Below are positions 19,201 through 25,591 of a DNA stretch of 31,667 nucleotides, one piece after another. The stretch spans positions 1 through 31,667 of the IMG/VR virus record IMGVR_UViG_3300026280_000006, one strand, 5' to 3'. Below the pieces are notes generated by a model, which was not told the DNA's origin, did no database searches, and saw nothing but the letters and a program-made list of their open reading frames with translations. Within the stretch, counting starts at the first letter, position 1. Each line of letters begins with the position of its first letter. The stretch comes from a virus. The position numbers and the translations under genes are program-made.

Positions 19201-21045
19201 GATATTACCTTCATTGTCTGTGACCATGCGACGCAGTATCAGCCCAAGCGTGCGTCCAGATCGTGAGGTAGGAACACGCCCTAATCCAAGCTGCTCAAGC
19301 ACAACCGCAGCGGCGCGGACCTCCTCAATGTTGTCAGACGCCAGCTTGACCATGTTCTCAGCCACCAACGACATCACCGCCTGGAAGCGCGATGCGTACT
19401 CCTTGGCAAACTCCTCAGTGCCCTCCTTGATACCACGCGCCACGACGTCAGGGTCTGCCAACATGCGCGCCCTGACGCGCTTGGAGATCACACCAGAAAT
19501 AAACTCTGCCATCTGCGAGGCGTCAGAGACCGTCTTGTACACCTGTGTGTCCTTGACGCGTGGAGCGACGAGCGCCATGAACTTCTCCACAGGTCCGGAC
19601 GCAGCGCGCGTCTGTCCTTTCACAGTTGCAAGGTCACGCAACCATTGCTCCACCTGGCTCGTCGGCGCAAGGTTCTTGAGGATGAACTCGGAGAGGGCAG
19701 CCTCATCAAGCCCCTTCGGTATCCTCACACCCTCAGCAAGCAACGGGCTCATGAGCTCACGGTGCCGTGCAATGGCAGAGGAGTGTCGAATGGCTCCAAT
19801 ACCAGACTCTAAGACGTTGATCGGGTCGAAAACCACCCTCCCGATGAATTCCTTGAGCGAGTCCTCATATAGTGCACGCAGCTCTTCAATGCGCGCCGAT
19901 GAGACGTTCGGCCCCTCACGCAGGATGGCGTTGTAGAGAGCACGCATGCGAATTTCGCCGCTGTACGTTGATCCCAGTGCCGCACTGAACGCACGGCGCT
20001 TCTCCGGCGTGTCCACTCCCCACTCCGCGGCTTTGTTCCCGTAGAGGATCGAGCCAAACCCCGTCTCCGCTACGCGCGCAGAGGCATCGTACACTTTTAG
20101 CACCGCGTCCACGACCGTTGGAATGACCCAATCCAGATTCAGCCCAGACGCGCCTTGATTCATCCATTGTTTTTGGAATTCCTCACTGCTCTTAATACGT
20201 TCTTCAGGCGCGGCTGCGCCAAGCCGTACTTGCGGAGGCGGTGTGGTCTGTGGCGTCGTAGCTGTGATATTGGAAATCCCTTCAGCCACGCGACGCTTTA
20301 TGTCATTCCATGCGTCGACCGCCCATTCCTTGAGGTAGTTGAGCGGTGAAGAATCCGTACTCCATCCATGCTCGGCGATCGGATTCTCAGGCTCACGGGT
20401 CTCTTCTTCCTTAGGCTTGGGTACCTCTGGCTCCTCTTCCAACGGTGTGGGCGTCGTCAGATAACGGAATGCCTTGGATATACCACCGTTGAACAGGAGC
20501 TCCCACACCGCCTTCCCGACAACACCTGGGAACGTAGGGACGACGTCCTTCACCGCTGAGGCCCACCCAAATGCCTCAACACCGCTTCCCGGCGTTTCCT
20601 CCAATGGCTTGGCAAGCACAGACTCCGACTGCACCGTAGGAGATGGAGCGCCAGACTGAACAGGCGCGGCAGAGGTCACCTCACTGACGGTTGGAGCACG
20701 CGTTGTAATGTTCTTCTCCAACGTATCACCAGCAGGGAGTTCTATGTATGTCCGTGGCTTCCCCTCTGGATAGATGTCATAACGGTTCGCCATCCAGCGC
20801 CGCATCTGGTACTCATTACCGATGTAGCGTGGATGTGGCCTCCAATGGCCCGGTGCGACGTTACTTCCCCAACGGTAATCCAGCCACGGTGATCTTGCAG
20901 GAAGCCCACGTATGATCGTGCGCATCGGCGTGCCACCACCACTAATCTCCCTAGCACCGGTTCGGAAAGGCGGTGGTGGTGGAGGAGGAGTAGGTGGTGA
21001 TGGAGAGGGTGTTTTACCTCCACCGTCGGTTCCGGTAAACTTCAT
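10231..21045 (-). CDS. Giant virion-associated polyvalent-type protein with HELLH metallopeptidase motif (3,604 aa)
   Basis: One uninterrupted frame. Residues 1-45 are Gly/Pro-rich and low-complexity; residues up to about 280 remain Pro/Glu-rich. About 320-770 is helical and includes a hydrophobic segment (FMGMNIGYAVNNMASNLMSI, near 680-700) seen in large phage ejection proteins. About 1,170-2,600 is a long alpha/beta stretch without recognised motifs. H2703-E-L-L-H2707 followed by EAFAE (E2738/E2742) is a gluzincin-like zinc metallopeptidase motif. About 3,050-3,250 (FPWGYWYTRMIPKW and following) resembles the LPD38-type associated domain of polyvalent proteins. The C-terminal ~250 residues are helical. 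Position beside portal, scaffold and capsid genes suggests it is packaged and injected. GGTGAGG precedes the ATG at 21,045. N4 also packages a ~3,500-residue protein, its virion RNA polymerase, but I do not see polymerase motifs here. Confidence 0.8.
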   Translation of the reverse strand: MKFTGTDGGGKTPSPSPPTPPPPPPPFRTGAREISGGGTPMRTIIRGLPARSPWLDYRWGSNVAPGHWRPHPRYIGNEYQMRRWMANRYDIYPEGKPRTYIELPAGDTLEKNITTRAPTVSEVTSAAPVQSGAPSPTVQSESVLAKPLEETPGSGVEAFGWASAVKDVVPTFPGVVGKAVWELLFNGGISKAFRYLTTPTPLEEEPEVPKPKEEETREPENPIAEHGWSTDSSPLNYLKEWAVDAWNDIKRRVAEGISNITATTPQTTPPPQVRLGAAAPEERIKSSEEFQKQWMNQGASGLNLDWVIPTVVDAVLKVYDASARVAETGFGSILYGNKAAEWGVDTPEKRRAFSAALGSTYSGEIRMRALYNAILREGPNVSSARIEELRALYEDSLKEFIGRVVFDPINVLESGIGAIRHSSAIARHRELMSPLLAEGVRIPKGLDEAALSEFILKNLAPTSQVEQWLRDLATVKGQTRAASGPVEKFMALVAPRVKDTQVYKTVSDASQMAEFISGVISKRVRARMLADPDVVARGIKEGTEEFAKEYASRFQAVMSLVAENMVKLASDNIEEVRAAAVVLEQLGLGRVPTSRSGRTLGLILRRMVTDNEGNIGDISKALRLGKIVSPDDVSRLWTKKMHRVLEELIPTPSWEKSLSPVRGVLRKRAALDRIFSRLFMGMNIGYAVNNMASNLMSIAMVGYSPFASLRAKEIAQRVGARIFAASRGIGAAEEMAKPGITTIGLVLGQRGEQLASEIVVGQAFERAVNQLSKDATAIIFAQMPDDLASVFKSDPQAMKWLQGRVARVLRMGSEWPQHLQKEIMDYLSKKGASVTPSSVSVSWAPWRQLPPEIEQAMHDLGMTDLSQALELAALTSSSPDEYINQLNALSAHLRDHLKRIADMQPPSPGPVPGSLSAEAVDIVASAADHTAREVPKLDEPAIAKAIEELAVYVSDQDNKLRELYARAQMKALTAAPKDQLRANHIIEELANDQRNVINQATAAQRELLARYLASPVPDSPEEAAAKLHDFMQDIKKIYDDVVDHMDKAYASRLFNEAADITGFDLPYDMLVAASDEYIVDYVVMEHAYQMNLITGAVPKYGKPLPEDVLAQFHKFVVDAVGKPYGQLGLDEKVKLLNIMHRATTPNAPSFMNAKDVRRSLRLLGRDFKRLVRSVPHDLRIHAEMPQFNSALGKWEAVGVPAVTTAPPKHIPPGQISTASSALSELNMGKGELLGVWSARPNGKASKFSSFKLENSYPAQVADKLRDSYAQKTRVWSFAVYKIDDDRYVIISPMPGLDGTHSQAVLSVISKLDLPANAEITWYACAPAIDDTYVIRTGSVRDLLHGKMQEFKSAPAIGKAPKEKVIHLTEEGPPPLQQPIEFPDVIVVSARKGAKPPPALIHAFESGHVIPFASTDVEGYHFFGIGDAAGDFSKIVDAMRKKFGARPGKVVWGVIHKNGVVLLGSEWYPSDKVLVPPIRHYLKEHFGDLPILNLPGMRLSSNFSEGAKVADLVAAEIPNWTGFTYAQRDTPMDMERAARIVKSALAGQFDDPNVKMLIINGKTGDAYISGVLDVPLMDMQDIYIAWSTPDGILITSSWDKRREAIHALLKAGVGEDVPFVWFGPQGDGTISLYYNTIMNVGISRPSTVYRGVPRDVTIDFSGVVFNPYGEFDSYFHSVVTGVRDIDTLRELFKANLGVPVEMFYSYNVRSKTLRVMSGERRTISADTLAGWIESLRGVPFPEDTVVEIPEYGVRIGLKELLDRKLADDPSVPLWLGMVDRMNVPELGIQAYFYRTSDRAVTVTLVGGDVELEDVYDIIGANPDLIPNASKWRVLVRERHGGLRTIADDIKFPPMTHADLSVESISRSAPYHSRARGSWGWGVFEIHGERLTTHLTMRSDVYLADLNNDFAVRHLRPVPDLSRKVLRIPIMPGSVGPEIYIPENFPIVEGKFYYNTVDKLRITRVEDMPRYFNVAEMRDIMDDLLGRTANSYVMIDSDMMLGQAAKRSQHMFRLDRYGAFMFEDHIVYPGMVSAHVDNVAARITLVGNAADIRRVLERIPDDIPYRFRVVDYAMAITHNRSIDDMWDMSREEALRYLDDIIGGPPKKVSFGSRVVEPRLVVDENNNPIAFSYDDVLEIVGERQYSGGTMAGDGVVSLVVDNGKVWFYVGNVPYSDYVRDLTGAEHILHPRAVLIGRYSTLTKRINWVTVRDHPLDRNVVEAIALAANENPAILDDYIVTLDGNCVEVSELLLRSMNVDKEPLSPGMARGIREMKEDTAELRRVMETTLAGPEPRRIDGFFSSLRWIPQYVRSKDNRMMQWAAVLMDENVFHPNKRLLVVFSENPIEARDLVMHGKAYGTPRAVITVERGPISDGVNVMFVDKQPLPIDLLNLGLGGNKEVSIKMAPVDAPRASTYGSTPLGMSFTMRVPSTLTDEEWKWFTGNLEHIPVYSRIAILPKEKEKHVVGVFPMYWRWQDRGIEVPAPYTMPWWEISYAMNTDVDNLIMLEMVGQNHMRLIPSKVPVERAIEVLKDIGFPRFGVILEVPDVGVLYPERGTISDFEKAIAQIENNLLNLDLNNPQTWYLARNVELEGWKKKTIAMLNMEEAVAARKEVERIVADFIASERLSKEYVMGMLDSMARAWGDTYQQPSIYWYQLFNIKVKELRNGAAGEFVADFKSVTENMPFLRGLVKLDPLYGTNPETLIHELLHFAEQWLPFDDRLVLSEYFGISPYAWDRDAVEAFAELGVSYLTRHKDLPENLLGVFERVFDFIRNMIRHAMRWLTKQPAHTIPPEVMAVYDRVLGVLEASPRAQEHMRAKAAALRRVIENAKALYSKDASSLQRLYTMDSIYDDLIRYDRLEPGGEHVVDELLSRFAVRSEAVPEDEVTKMTREAAEEMPRPGDTSPIPKTPFAYFKDESGRIHHVLTPGRPEWLGNEITKEDYINYLNDIEARVAHNPHAKVLVDSMRNAINNPKPLPGPGALDQVTFNTEKALEFIDAAIRHAQSVSAPQTDEVIRRAIGPLDDSLAQWIRKIESYQSDIYAAATWYATFVRNEALLDYPDRRTIDFILQLIFPWGYWYTRMIPKWASSIATSPALWAFYFKLKQAIRNSNVGNLDLPDWARGSLVLRPPGFDGHIYWNIERTFFPVSTLFEVFDDEDRTRDVLGRALTQLGSFGPSPHPLLWWAYAAERALLKEDRDALRAIGYLAPVTRAFASLTGTVLEPWLWIRDPYTGELRAGVGGTKWNLARATRYLSELQRRGIVSPDAAVYAAATRSGPSFEHALWEVLKIQRIPALFAVLTGLRVTPRGTWEDELARHTQRYVELSKQVGSSEAARRVLNDAPWVGVAWMAYDNDLTRLSSLTWDVLRRVPPGDLRRKIFNTAGLTDVMLNKFYEDKGDLSRWHPRDVEALQRAVIDLALKLKSPEREKVLEFEEARKRRSALYREAEGLFPGIQDKQAEYFRIAARDGKEAANAYAAQVGLFKYWDWLRNKIVNDPILLRYYADPEDVDRVAWSIVETAAESYWPGIHALNEAYWNLHSQNRKRAMDLLKQNPQLSRYWKWRKEALELVKSRLKDLREEAGSGKMDISMYPIEETITQKALGEVIR

Positions 21046-21211
21046 CCTGTAGCCTCACCAAATAATCACGCAGAATGAATTTTGGAACGCGCGGAGGTAC
21101 ACTGCGCGGGCGTTCAGGCTCAGAGCGCCGCTGCGTTTCCAACGAGGCGCGCAGAATATTGTACCATACCTCAAGTGCGCTGCGATAACCACGCTTCACA
21201 TCGTTTATCAT
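21014..21211 (-). CDS. Small basic protein (65 aa)
   Basis: Start and stop both overlap neighbours: the ATG shares ATGA with the stop of the 278-aa gene (21,208-21,211), and the 3' end runs 32 nt into the giant gene. The protein is very basic (RRSEPERPRSVPPRVP in the middle) with helices on either side and ends RNRRWR. This tight overlap in the operon supports a real gene, although it has no strong ribosome site of its own and would rely on coupling. Function is unknown. Confidence 0.6.
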   Translation of the reverse strand: MINDVKRGYRSALEVWYNILRASLETQRRSEPERPRSVPPRVPKFILRDYLVRLQDEVYRNRRWR

Positions 21212-22044
21212 GTCAGTGCTACGTTACGCAACATCCCACCACGCCTTGGAGTGTCCCGACCAGGCTGCAACACAGCGCGTGCGCCTCCGACACCACCCCA
21301 CTCAGGAGGACGGTTCATTGCAGGATTGACCAGCATGCGCGCGACACTTATCATAGCCGCCATCGGACGATTGCCTGCGGCAGCCGCAGCCTCTGCCTGC
21401 CGTTCGAGCGTGTACAGCGCATCCAATGCACCAAGGCGTTCGGCAGCAGTAGGCAGTGTCATCCTGCCGCCAACCATTCGCGGCGCGCCTCCAGCCGCGA
21501 CCTGCAGGTAAGAACGTAACCAATCCATCGCCTGCGCAAACTGCTGTAGGTTTTGATTTCTCTGGATAAGCCCGGGAACCTTGTCAGCAGGTCTGTTAAA
21601 CGCCCTTGCAATTACCGCTGTGGGGTCGAACAGGTTTGCCATTGCAAGGAAGCGATCCTGAGTGATGTAGGCGATCCCAGGGATGCGTTGGTTTGCTATC
21701 GACGGCGTGTTCCCTGACCGACTGGATGCGACACTTGGCGGAGCAGGCGGACGCAGGTTCATATAACCACCATACGTCTGATGTTCCTGCTGCCCAAGCC
21801 ACTGTGCCATGCGCACCTGTGTGTAATCATCCAAATACGGGATAGCCCTGTTTATGACATTGCGCAGCGCCGCGCTTGGATCACGCTCCAACGTCTCCCG
21901 TGTCAATTCTGGCCGCTGCAGCCAGTTCGGCGCCGTAGGCCCCGGCGGGTAGGAGCTTGTTCCCGGCGCATTGGGAAGCCAATCCCGCATTGTAGGACGC
22001 AGTCCACGATGTCGTCTGGTGCCCACCGGTTCCACTACAGGCAT
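21208..22044 (-). CDS. Virion-region protein of unknown function (278 aa)
   Basis: The first ~50 residues are Pro/Arg-rich and probably disordered. The rest is mostly helical (LRNVINRAIPYLDDYTQVRM, FAQAMDWLRSYLQVAAGG, ALDALYTLERQAEAAAAAGN). A Gly/Arg-rich tail follows. No catalytic motif or membrane segment is visible. AGGAG lies 6 nt before the ATG, overlapping the end of the preceding gene. It is flanked by a Pro-rich protein and the giant protein, so it is probably an internal or injected virion component. That is inference from position. Confidence 0.65.
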   Translation of the reverse strand: MPVVEPVGTRRHRGLRPTMRDWLPNAPGTSSYPPGPTAPNWLQRPELTRETLERDPSAALRNVINRAIPYLDDYTQVRMAQWLGQQEHQTYGGYMNLRPPAPPSVASSRSGNTPSIANQRIPGIAYITQDRFLAMANLFDPTAVIARAFNRPADKVPGLIQRNQNLQQFAQAMDWLRSYLQVAAGGAPRMVGGRMTLPTAAERLGALDALYTLERQAEAAAAAGNRPMAAMISVARMLVNPAMNRPPEWGGVGGARAVLQPGRDTPRRGGMLRNVALT

Positions 22045-22045
22045 C

Positions 22046-23188
22046 TCACACTCCTATTCCAGGTCCAGAGATCGGAAGCGTTATCGCCTCATAACCACCG
22101 CCGCCCTGCTGCGGCGATCCACGTCTCCTACCACCGCGCCCACGCCGGTTCCACGGTTCACCCCAACCGCGCGGACCCCATCGCCTCGCCCAGAAGCGTC
22201 CCCAACCAGCCCCAAGCGGCGCGCCAAAGAACGCAGGGTTGTCGTAATCGTACGGACCAAGGCCGAAACGGTTGGCATACCACTCCGACTTATACTCCTC
22301 CTCAGTCGGCGGGCGCCCATGCCGCATCATGAAACGCATACCCCAATCGCGTGCTGCCACATTCTCACGCAAAACCTCAGTAGGATGAAACGACCCAGAC
22401 CACGGAGGATAACCATGCTCACGCGTAAACGCATCAACCCATGCATCGAACTCCTCAAACGTTCCAGGCCACATCGAGTCAACCTCACGCCAATTAACAA
22501 ACTCCGCGCCGGTTCCAGGGAGTTTGCGTGCATAGTAGTCAGTTAATTCATCAACGGACCGTGGCGTCCCGGCTGGAGGCGCCGCCACACCAGCAGTAGT
22601 CCTAGGTGGCGCCACCGCCGTTGTGCCTGGGACCGCAGTCTGTGGTGCGGCAGTACCTGTCGCAGCGGTCGCACCAGCTTCAGTTCCAGTAGTTGCCACC
22701 GGGGACGTAGGATTGACCACTACACTCACCGTCGGAGACGCCAGACCGGCAGCCGGGTAAGGAGGCGTAGGTGGTTTTGGTACTACACCACCACCAAAGT
22801 CCGGCTCCACGGCAGGCATGGGAGCTGGTGTGAGCGTGACACCATACCGCGCCGTCGCAGGTGGTACAAGGGTAGGAACAGGCCCACCAGCAGTCACATC
22901 CGCCTGCGCATGGGGCGATCTGGGCTTCCCCCCACCACCCTGCGTACCAACGCCAGCAGGCGCAGCACCAGGCGTAGGAGTGATCTGTGGAGTAGGGGAA
23001 GGCCTCGCACCAGGCGCAGGAGGGCTCTGCGGAGCAGGGGAAGGCCCCGCACCAGGCATCGGACGGTAAGGTGCCGCCCTTCCTCTTCCGGATTCACCCC
23101 CACCCTGGCTCCGGGACTCCCGCGGATTGTATTCACGTGTGCTAGGAGTTGGTTGCGTTACCCTCGATCCACCACCGGTAAACAGCAT
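22046..23188 (-). CDS. Pro/Gly-rich virion-region protein with 14-residue repeats (380 aa)
   Basis: Residues 1-230 are low-complexity and rich in Pro, Ala, Gly and Thr, including two copies of a 14-residue repeat (PGAxPSPxPQxxPx; DNA repeat 22,965-23,048). Residues about 235-330 look folded (FEEFDAWVDAFTREHGYPPW, RDWGMRFMMRHGRPPTEEEY). The C-terminus is Gly/Arg/Trp-rich. The first residues, MLFTGGG, resemble MKFTGTDGGG at the start of the giant protein, suggesting a shared N-terminal signal. AAAGGAG, overlapping the stop of the 53-aa gene, precedes the ATG by 9 nt. Function is unknown. A disordered, injected or capsid-internal protein is plausible. Confidence 0.7.
   Translation of the reverse strand: MLFTGGGSRVTQPTPSTREYNPRESRSQGGGESGRGRAAPYRPMPGAGPSPAPQSPPAPGARPSPTPQITPTPGAAPAGVGTQGGGGKPRSPHAQADVTAGGPVPTLVPPATARYGVTLTPAPMPAVEPDFGGGVVPKPPTPPYPAAGLASPTVSVVVNPTSPVATTGTEAGATAATGTAAPQTAVPGTTAVAPPRTTAGVAAPPAGTPRSVDELTDYYARKLPGTGAEFVNWREVDSMWPGTFEEFDAWVDAFTREHGYPPWSGSFHPTEVLRENVAARDWGMRFMMRHGRPPTEEEYKSEWYANRFGLGPYDYDNPAFFGAPLGAGWGRFWARRWGPRGWGEPWNRRGRGGRRRGSPQQGGGGYEAITLPISGPGIGV
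22965..23048 (-). repeat. 42-bp tandem repeat (two full copies) inside the Pro-rich gene
   Basis: Copies at 22,965-23,006 and 23,007-23,048 differ at several positions. A third partial copy begins at 23,049 (GCACCAGGCA). The repeat encodes a 14-residue Pro-rich module in frame, so copy number could change without breaking the gene. Confidence 0.85.
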
Positions 23189-23202
23189 GTCAACTTACTC
23201 CT

Positions 23203-23364
23203 TTACTTCTTACCCGTGCGACCGCGTTTGCGCTTGCGCTTCTTTGACGCACCGGCGACGCGCAATGCGATCGCCACAGCCTGATCGAACGGACGCCCCT
23301 CATCAATGAGCATACGGATGTTGTCATGAATGTCCTTGTGCGATCTACCCTTCTTAAGCGGCAT
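23203..23364 (-). CDS. Small basic phage protein of the MPLKKGxS type (53 aa)
   Basis: The frame reads MPLKKGRSHKDIHDNIRMLI, then PFDQAVAIALRVAG, then a poly-basic tail (KKRKRKRGRTGKK). This matches a small family common in phage genomes near portal genes, whose members read roughly MPLKKGKS...QAVAIAL...AGKSKK. Their function is not established. GGAG lies 6 nt before the ATG. It is placed between portal and internal-protein genes; the Lys/Arg tail could bind DNA or capsid surfaces. Confidence 0.85.
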   Translation of the reverse strand: MPLKKGRSHKDIHDNIRMLIDEGRPFDQAVAIALRVAGASKKRKRKRGRTGKK

Positions 23365-23366
23365 AG

Positions 23367-23447
23367 TCAACTCCATTTGTAACGCGTCAAGAAATAATAA
23401 GCCAGAAACATACCTTTAATCAGAAGGTACCACTTAAGCCATTTCAT
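23367..23447 (-). CDS. 26-residue hydrophobic peptide between portal and basic protein
   Basis: An ATG-to-TGA frame overlapping the portal stop by 14 nt encodes MKWLKWYLLIKGMFLAYYFL followed by TRYKWS. It has basic ends and a hydrophobic, aromatic core of about 15 residues, like a minimal single-pass membrane peptide. GGGAGG lies 7 nt before the ATG. The stop ends 2 nt before the ATG of the 53-aa gene, whose ribosome site falls within this frame. The compact fit supports expression. A holin-like or membrane-anchor role is possible but unsupported by homology. Confidence 0.55.
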   Translation of the reverse strand: MKWLKWYLLIKGMFLAYYFLTRYKWS

Positions 23448-25293
23448 CGATCGGCCCTCCCTCACGCATGTTGAACGGCAATCCCATGCCCTGCTCCTCC
23501 ACAGGATTGCCCATCACTGCCTGTGGCATGCCCATGCCAATCTGACCCAACTCCTCTGGCTCTGGGGCACGCCCGCCCCCGGACGCTTCTCCACCAACCT
23601 TTTGTTGTACCATCGACATAATACGCTCGAGCACGACGGGCGCATACGGTGAACCCTGCTCCTGCAATACATTCGCCATGGCGATGAGCCGCACCAACGG
23701 ATCACGCATGATCTCATCCGCCATGACACGCTGTTTTTCATCCTCTGGCTGCGCAATACCGAAGTAGTGCTCAAGAATGTAGTCCATCGACACCGGCGGC
23801 TTGGGCAGCGACGCCAGCTGCGCACCGATGATAGCAAGGCGTTGCTCATCACTGGCCTGACGCTGCTTCAGATAAGCATCGACAACCATGCCCTCCGTCT
23901 CACGCCCGGCAAGCATGGATTCCAACGTACGGCCGCGCACCTGCACAGTCGTGGCGATGTGTTGATGATATGAGAACGCACGCAACAAACGGAACAACAT
24001 CTCACCAACATTTCCATATAACAACTCAAGATTCGAGCGCGGTGTGTCCATGCGCAGCGTGTCTGCACCAATCAGCTGGGACAATCCATAACCGCTGATG
24101 CGCGATGAAACCTGCCCATACATCGCACTGCTGAACGTCCCCTGTGATTCCTGGACGTCGATGTCCTCCAACACGCGCCACACGTCTGGGGGGTTCCCTG
24201 GCCACTGTGGAAATTCAATACGCTCGCGCTCATCCGTGAGGTTAATGATCTCACCCCATGTTCCTGTTATGGAAAGCGGCGTCGCACCACGGTGCACAGG
24301 TGGAAGGTTGGCAAGCATGTCCACGATGCGGAACACACGCGAACGCATGTATTCCTCACGTTCCACCGCCCATAGGATTGGATAGACAAACGGTAGATAC
24401 GCTAGCGACGACGTGTCGTGATCGACCTCCTTGAACGCGCCGATCACAAACGGGATGCACGGATACCCGATGGCACGCCGGGGAAGGACTTCCTGACCGT
24501 CATACACCACCATATAGTGCACATCGCCGTTGTCATCATATCCCCACCACTCCAGGTACAATGCCTCCCGTTCCATTGCAGGCACAGAAGGCCCACGCTC
24601 TTTGGTAGGACGCGTCGGCGCAGGAGGCATGGTGGCTCCCTCTACGTCTGCCCACTCTCGGTAAACGGCGGAATAGGGGCGCATGGCGGCATAAACAACC
24701 TCAGAGAACGGCGTGTCCTCCACCGGCGCGCCGATCGGATAGACACGATCCCAATGAAGCACATCCAGACGTAAGGGAATGCGCCCATCAGGATACGTCG
24801 CCACAACCCACGCATCTCCATCCGGCGCCTCGACCGTACGCACCTGCGGCTCTGGCGCATTGACGTCCCACGTCACCCGCACCACCACAGCCCCGTCTAG
24901 GATGCATCGGAAGCAGATGCGCCGGAACAGATCAGCGCTGCAGCGCCGCGAGTTGGCACGCCACACACCGAGCAGGAACTTCTCCGCACGCGACGGCAGG
25001 ATGTCGTCCGTACTGCCAGGAATGGTAACCCGGTACTGCGGAGGATACCCGCTCAGGATCGCAGTGGCAATGTCCACCGCGTTCTGCACACGATTGCTAG
25101 AGCACCAATACTCCGGAGCGACCGCGCGCCGCCATGCCGTCACACGCTCCCCCAGGAACGTGCTGGTGCGATCACGCTTCATCGCGTACATCTCGCGGCA
25201 TAGCTTTACTAGCTCATTGCGCTCACGGAATATCGTCTGCGCGTAGTTGAAGCGCTCCAGTATCTCGGCAGGTGTCTTAGGAAGAAGATTCAT
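23434..25293 (-). CDS. Portal protein (619 aa)
   Basis: Length and architecture fit dodecameric portal proteins. The N-terminus has a helical clip/wing (LERFNYAQTIFRERNELVKL, then YAMKRDRTST). The wing has VVVRVTWDVNAPEPQVRTV. The stem region includes REEYMRSRVFRIVDMLANLP. The C-terminal part is helical, and the last ~60 residues are Gly/Pro-rich and disordered. It lies two genes downstream of terL, the usual terminase-portal order. The motor and DNA pass through it during packaging, and it seeds capsid assembly. The ribosome site is weak (GAG, about 9 nt upstream). Confidence 0.82.
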   Translation of the reverse strand: MNLLPKTPAEILERFNYAQTIFRERNELVKLCREMYAMKRDRTSTFLGERVTAWRRAVAPEYWCSSNRVQNAVDIATAILSGYPPQYRVTIPGSTDDILPSRAEKFLLGVWRANSRRCSADLFRRICFRCILDGAVVVRVTWDVNAPEPQVRTVEAPDGDAWVVATYPDGRIPLRLDVLHWDRVYPIGAPVEDTPFSEVVYAAMRPYSAVYREWADVEGATMPPAPTRPTKERGPSVPAMEREALYLEWWGYDDNGDVHYMVVYDGQEVLPRRAIGYPCIPFVIGAFKEVDHDTSSLAYLPFVYPILWAVEREEYMRSRVFRIVDMLANLPPVHRGATPLSITGTWGEIINLTDERERIEFPQWPGNPPDVWRVLEDIDVQESQGTFSSAMYGQVSSRISGYGLSQLIGADTLRMDTPRSNLELLYGNVGEMLFRLLRAFSYHQHIATTVQVRGRTLESMLAGRETEGMVVDAYLKQRQASDEQRLAIIGAQLASLPKPPVSMDYILEHYFGIAQPEDEKQRVMADEIMRDPLVRLIAMANVLQEQGSPYAPVVLERIMSMVQQKVGGEASGGGRAPEPEELGQIGMGMPQAVMGNPVEEQGMGLPFNMREGGPIDEMA

Positions 25294-25336
25294 TTTACAC
25301 TACTCAAAACATCCATACCACGGACGACGCTCGCAC

Positions 25337-25591
25337 TCACCCCATTAAAGGCGGTGGTGGAAGCGTCCCCGGCGACGGTGTTGTGGTGGTCCGTCGACGT
25401 AGCGGGCCAATCGGAGCGGCACCACCCGCCATCGTCATGCCCATCGCAGCGGCTGTAGGCACAGATGGCGGCGCGATGGGCAACGGCTCTACTTCCTCAT
25501 TCACAACATCAATGCCAAGCAGGCGCTCGATCACACGCAGGCGCCGATCGAGGTCCTCAATCGTAACGGGAACGTCATGGTCTCCTTCCAC
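25337..25591 (-). CDS. Small helical/Pro-rich protein, GTG start (84 aa)
   Basis: The GTG start at 25,591 overlaps the terL stop by one base and has GGAGGG about 7 nt upstream. Residues 1-30 form a charged helix (TIEDLDRRLRVIERLLGI) that could be a short coiled coil. The rest is Pro, Ala and Thr-rich and ends PPPPLMG. It lies between large terminase and portal. No family is recognised. A packaging or portal-associated role is only positional. Confidence 0.65.
   Translation of the reverse strand: MEGDHDVPVTIEDLDRRLRVIERLLGIDVVNEEVEPLPIAPPSVPTAAAMGMTMAGGAAPIGPLRRRTTTTPSPGTLPPPPLMG

Noticed and set aside
19007-19936. 309-codon plus-strand frame opposite the giant gene
   Set aside because: Ser/Arg/Thr-rich antisense shadow with no start signals; the giant frame is intact and continuous.
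10231-21045. N4-type virion RNA polymerase
   Set aside because: Size and setting fit, but I could not find the T7-like polymerase motifs (TxxGR, motif A Asp, motif B Lys/Tyr, HD-type motif C) by eye.
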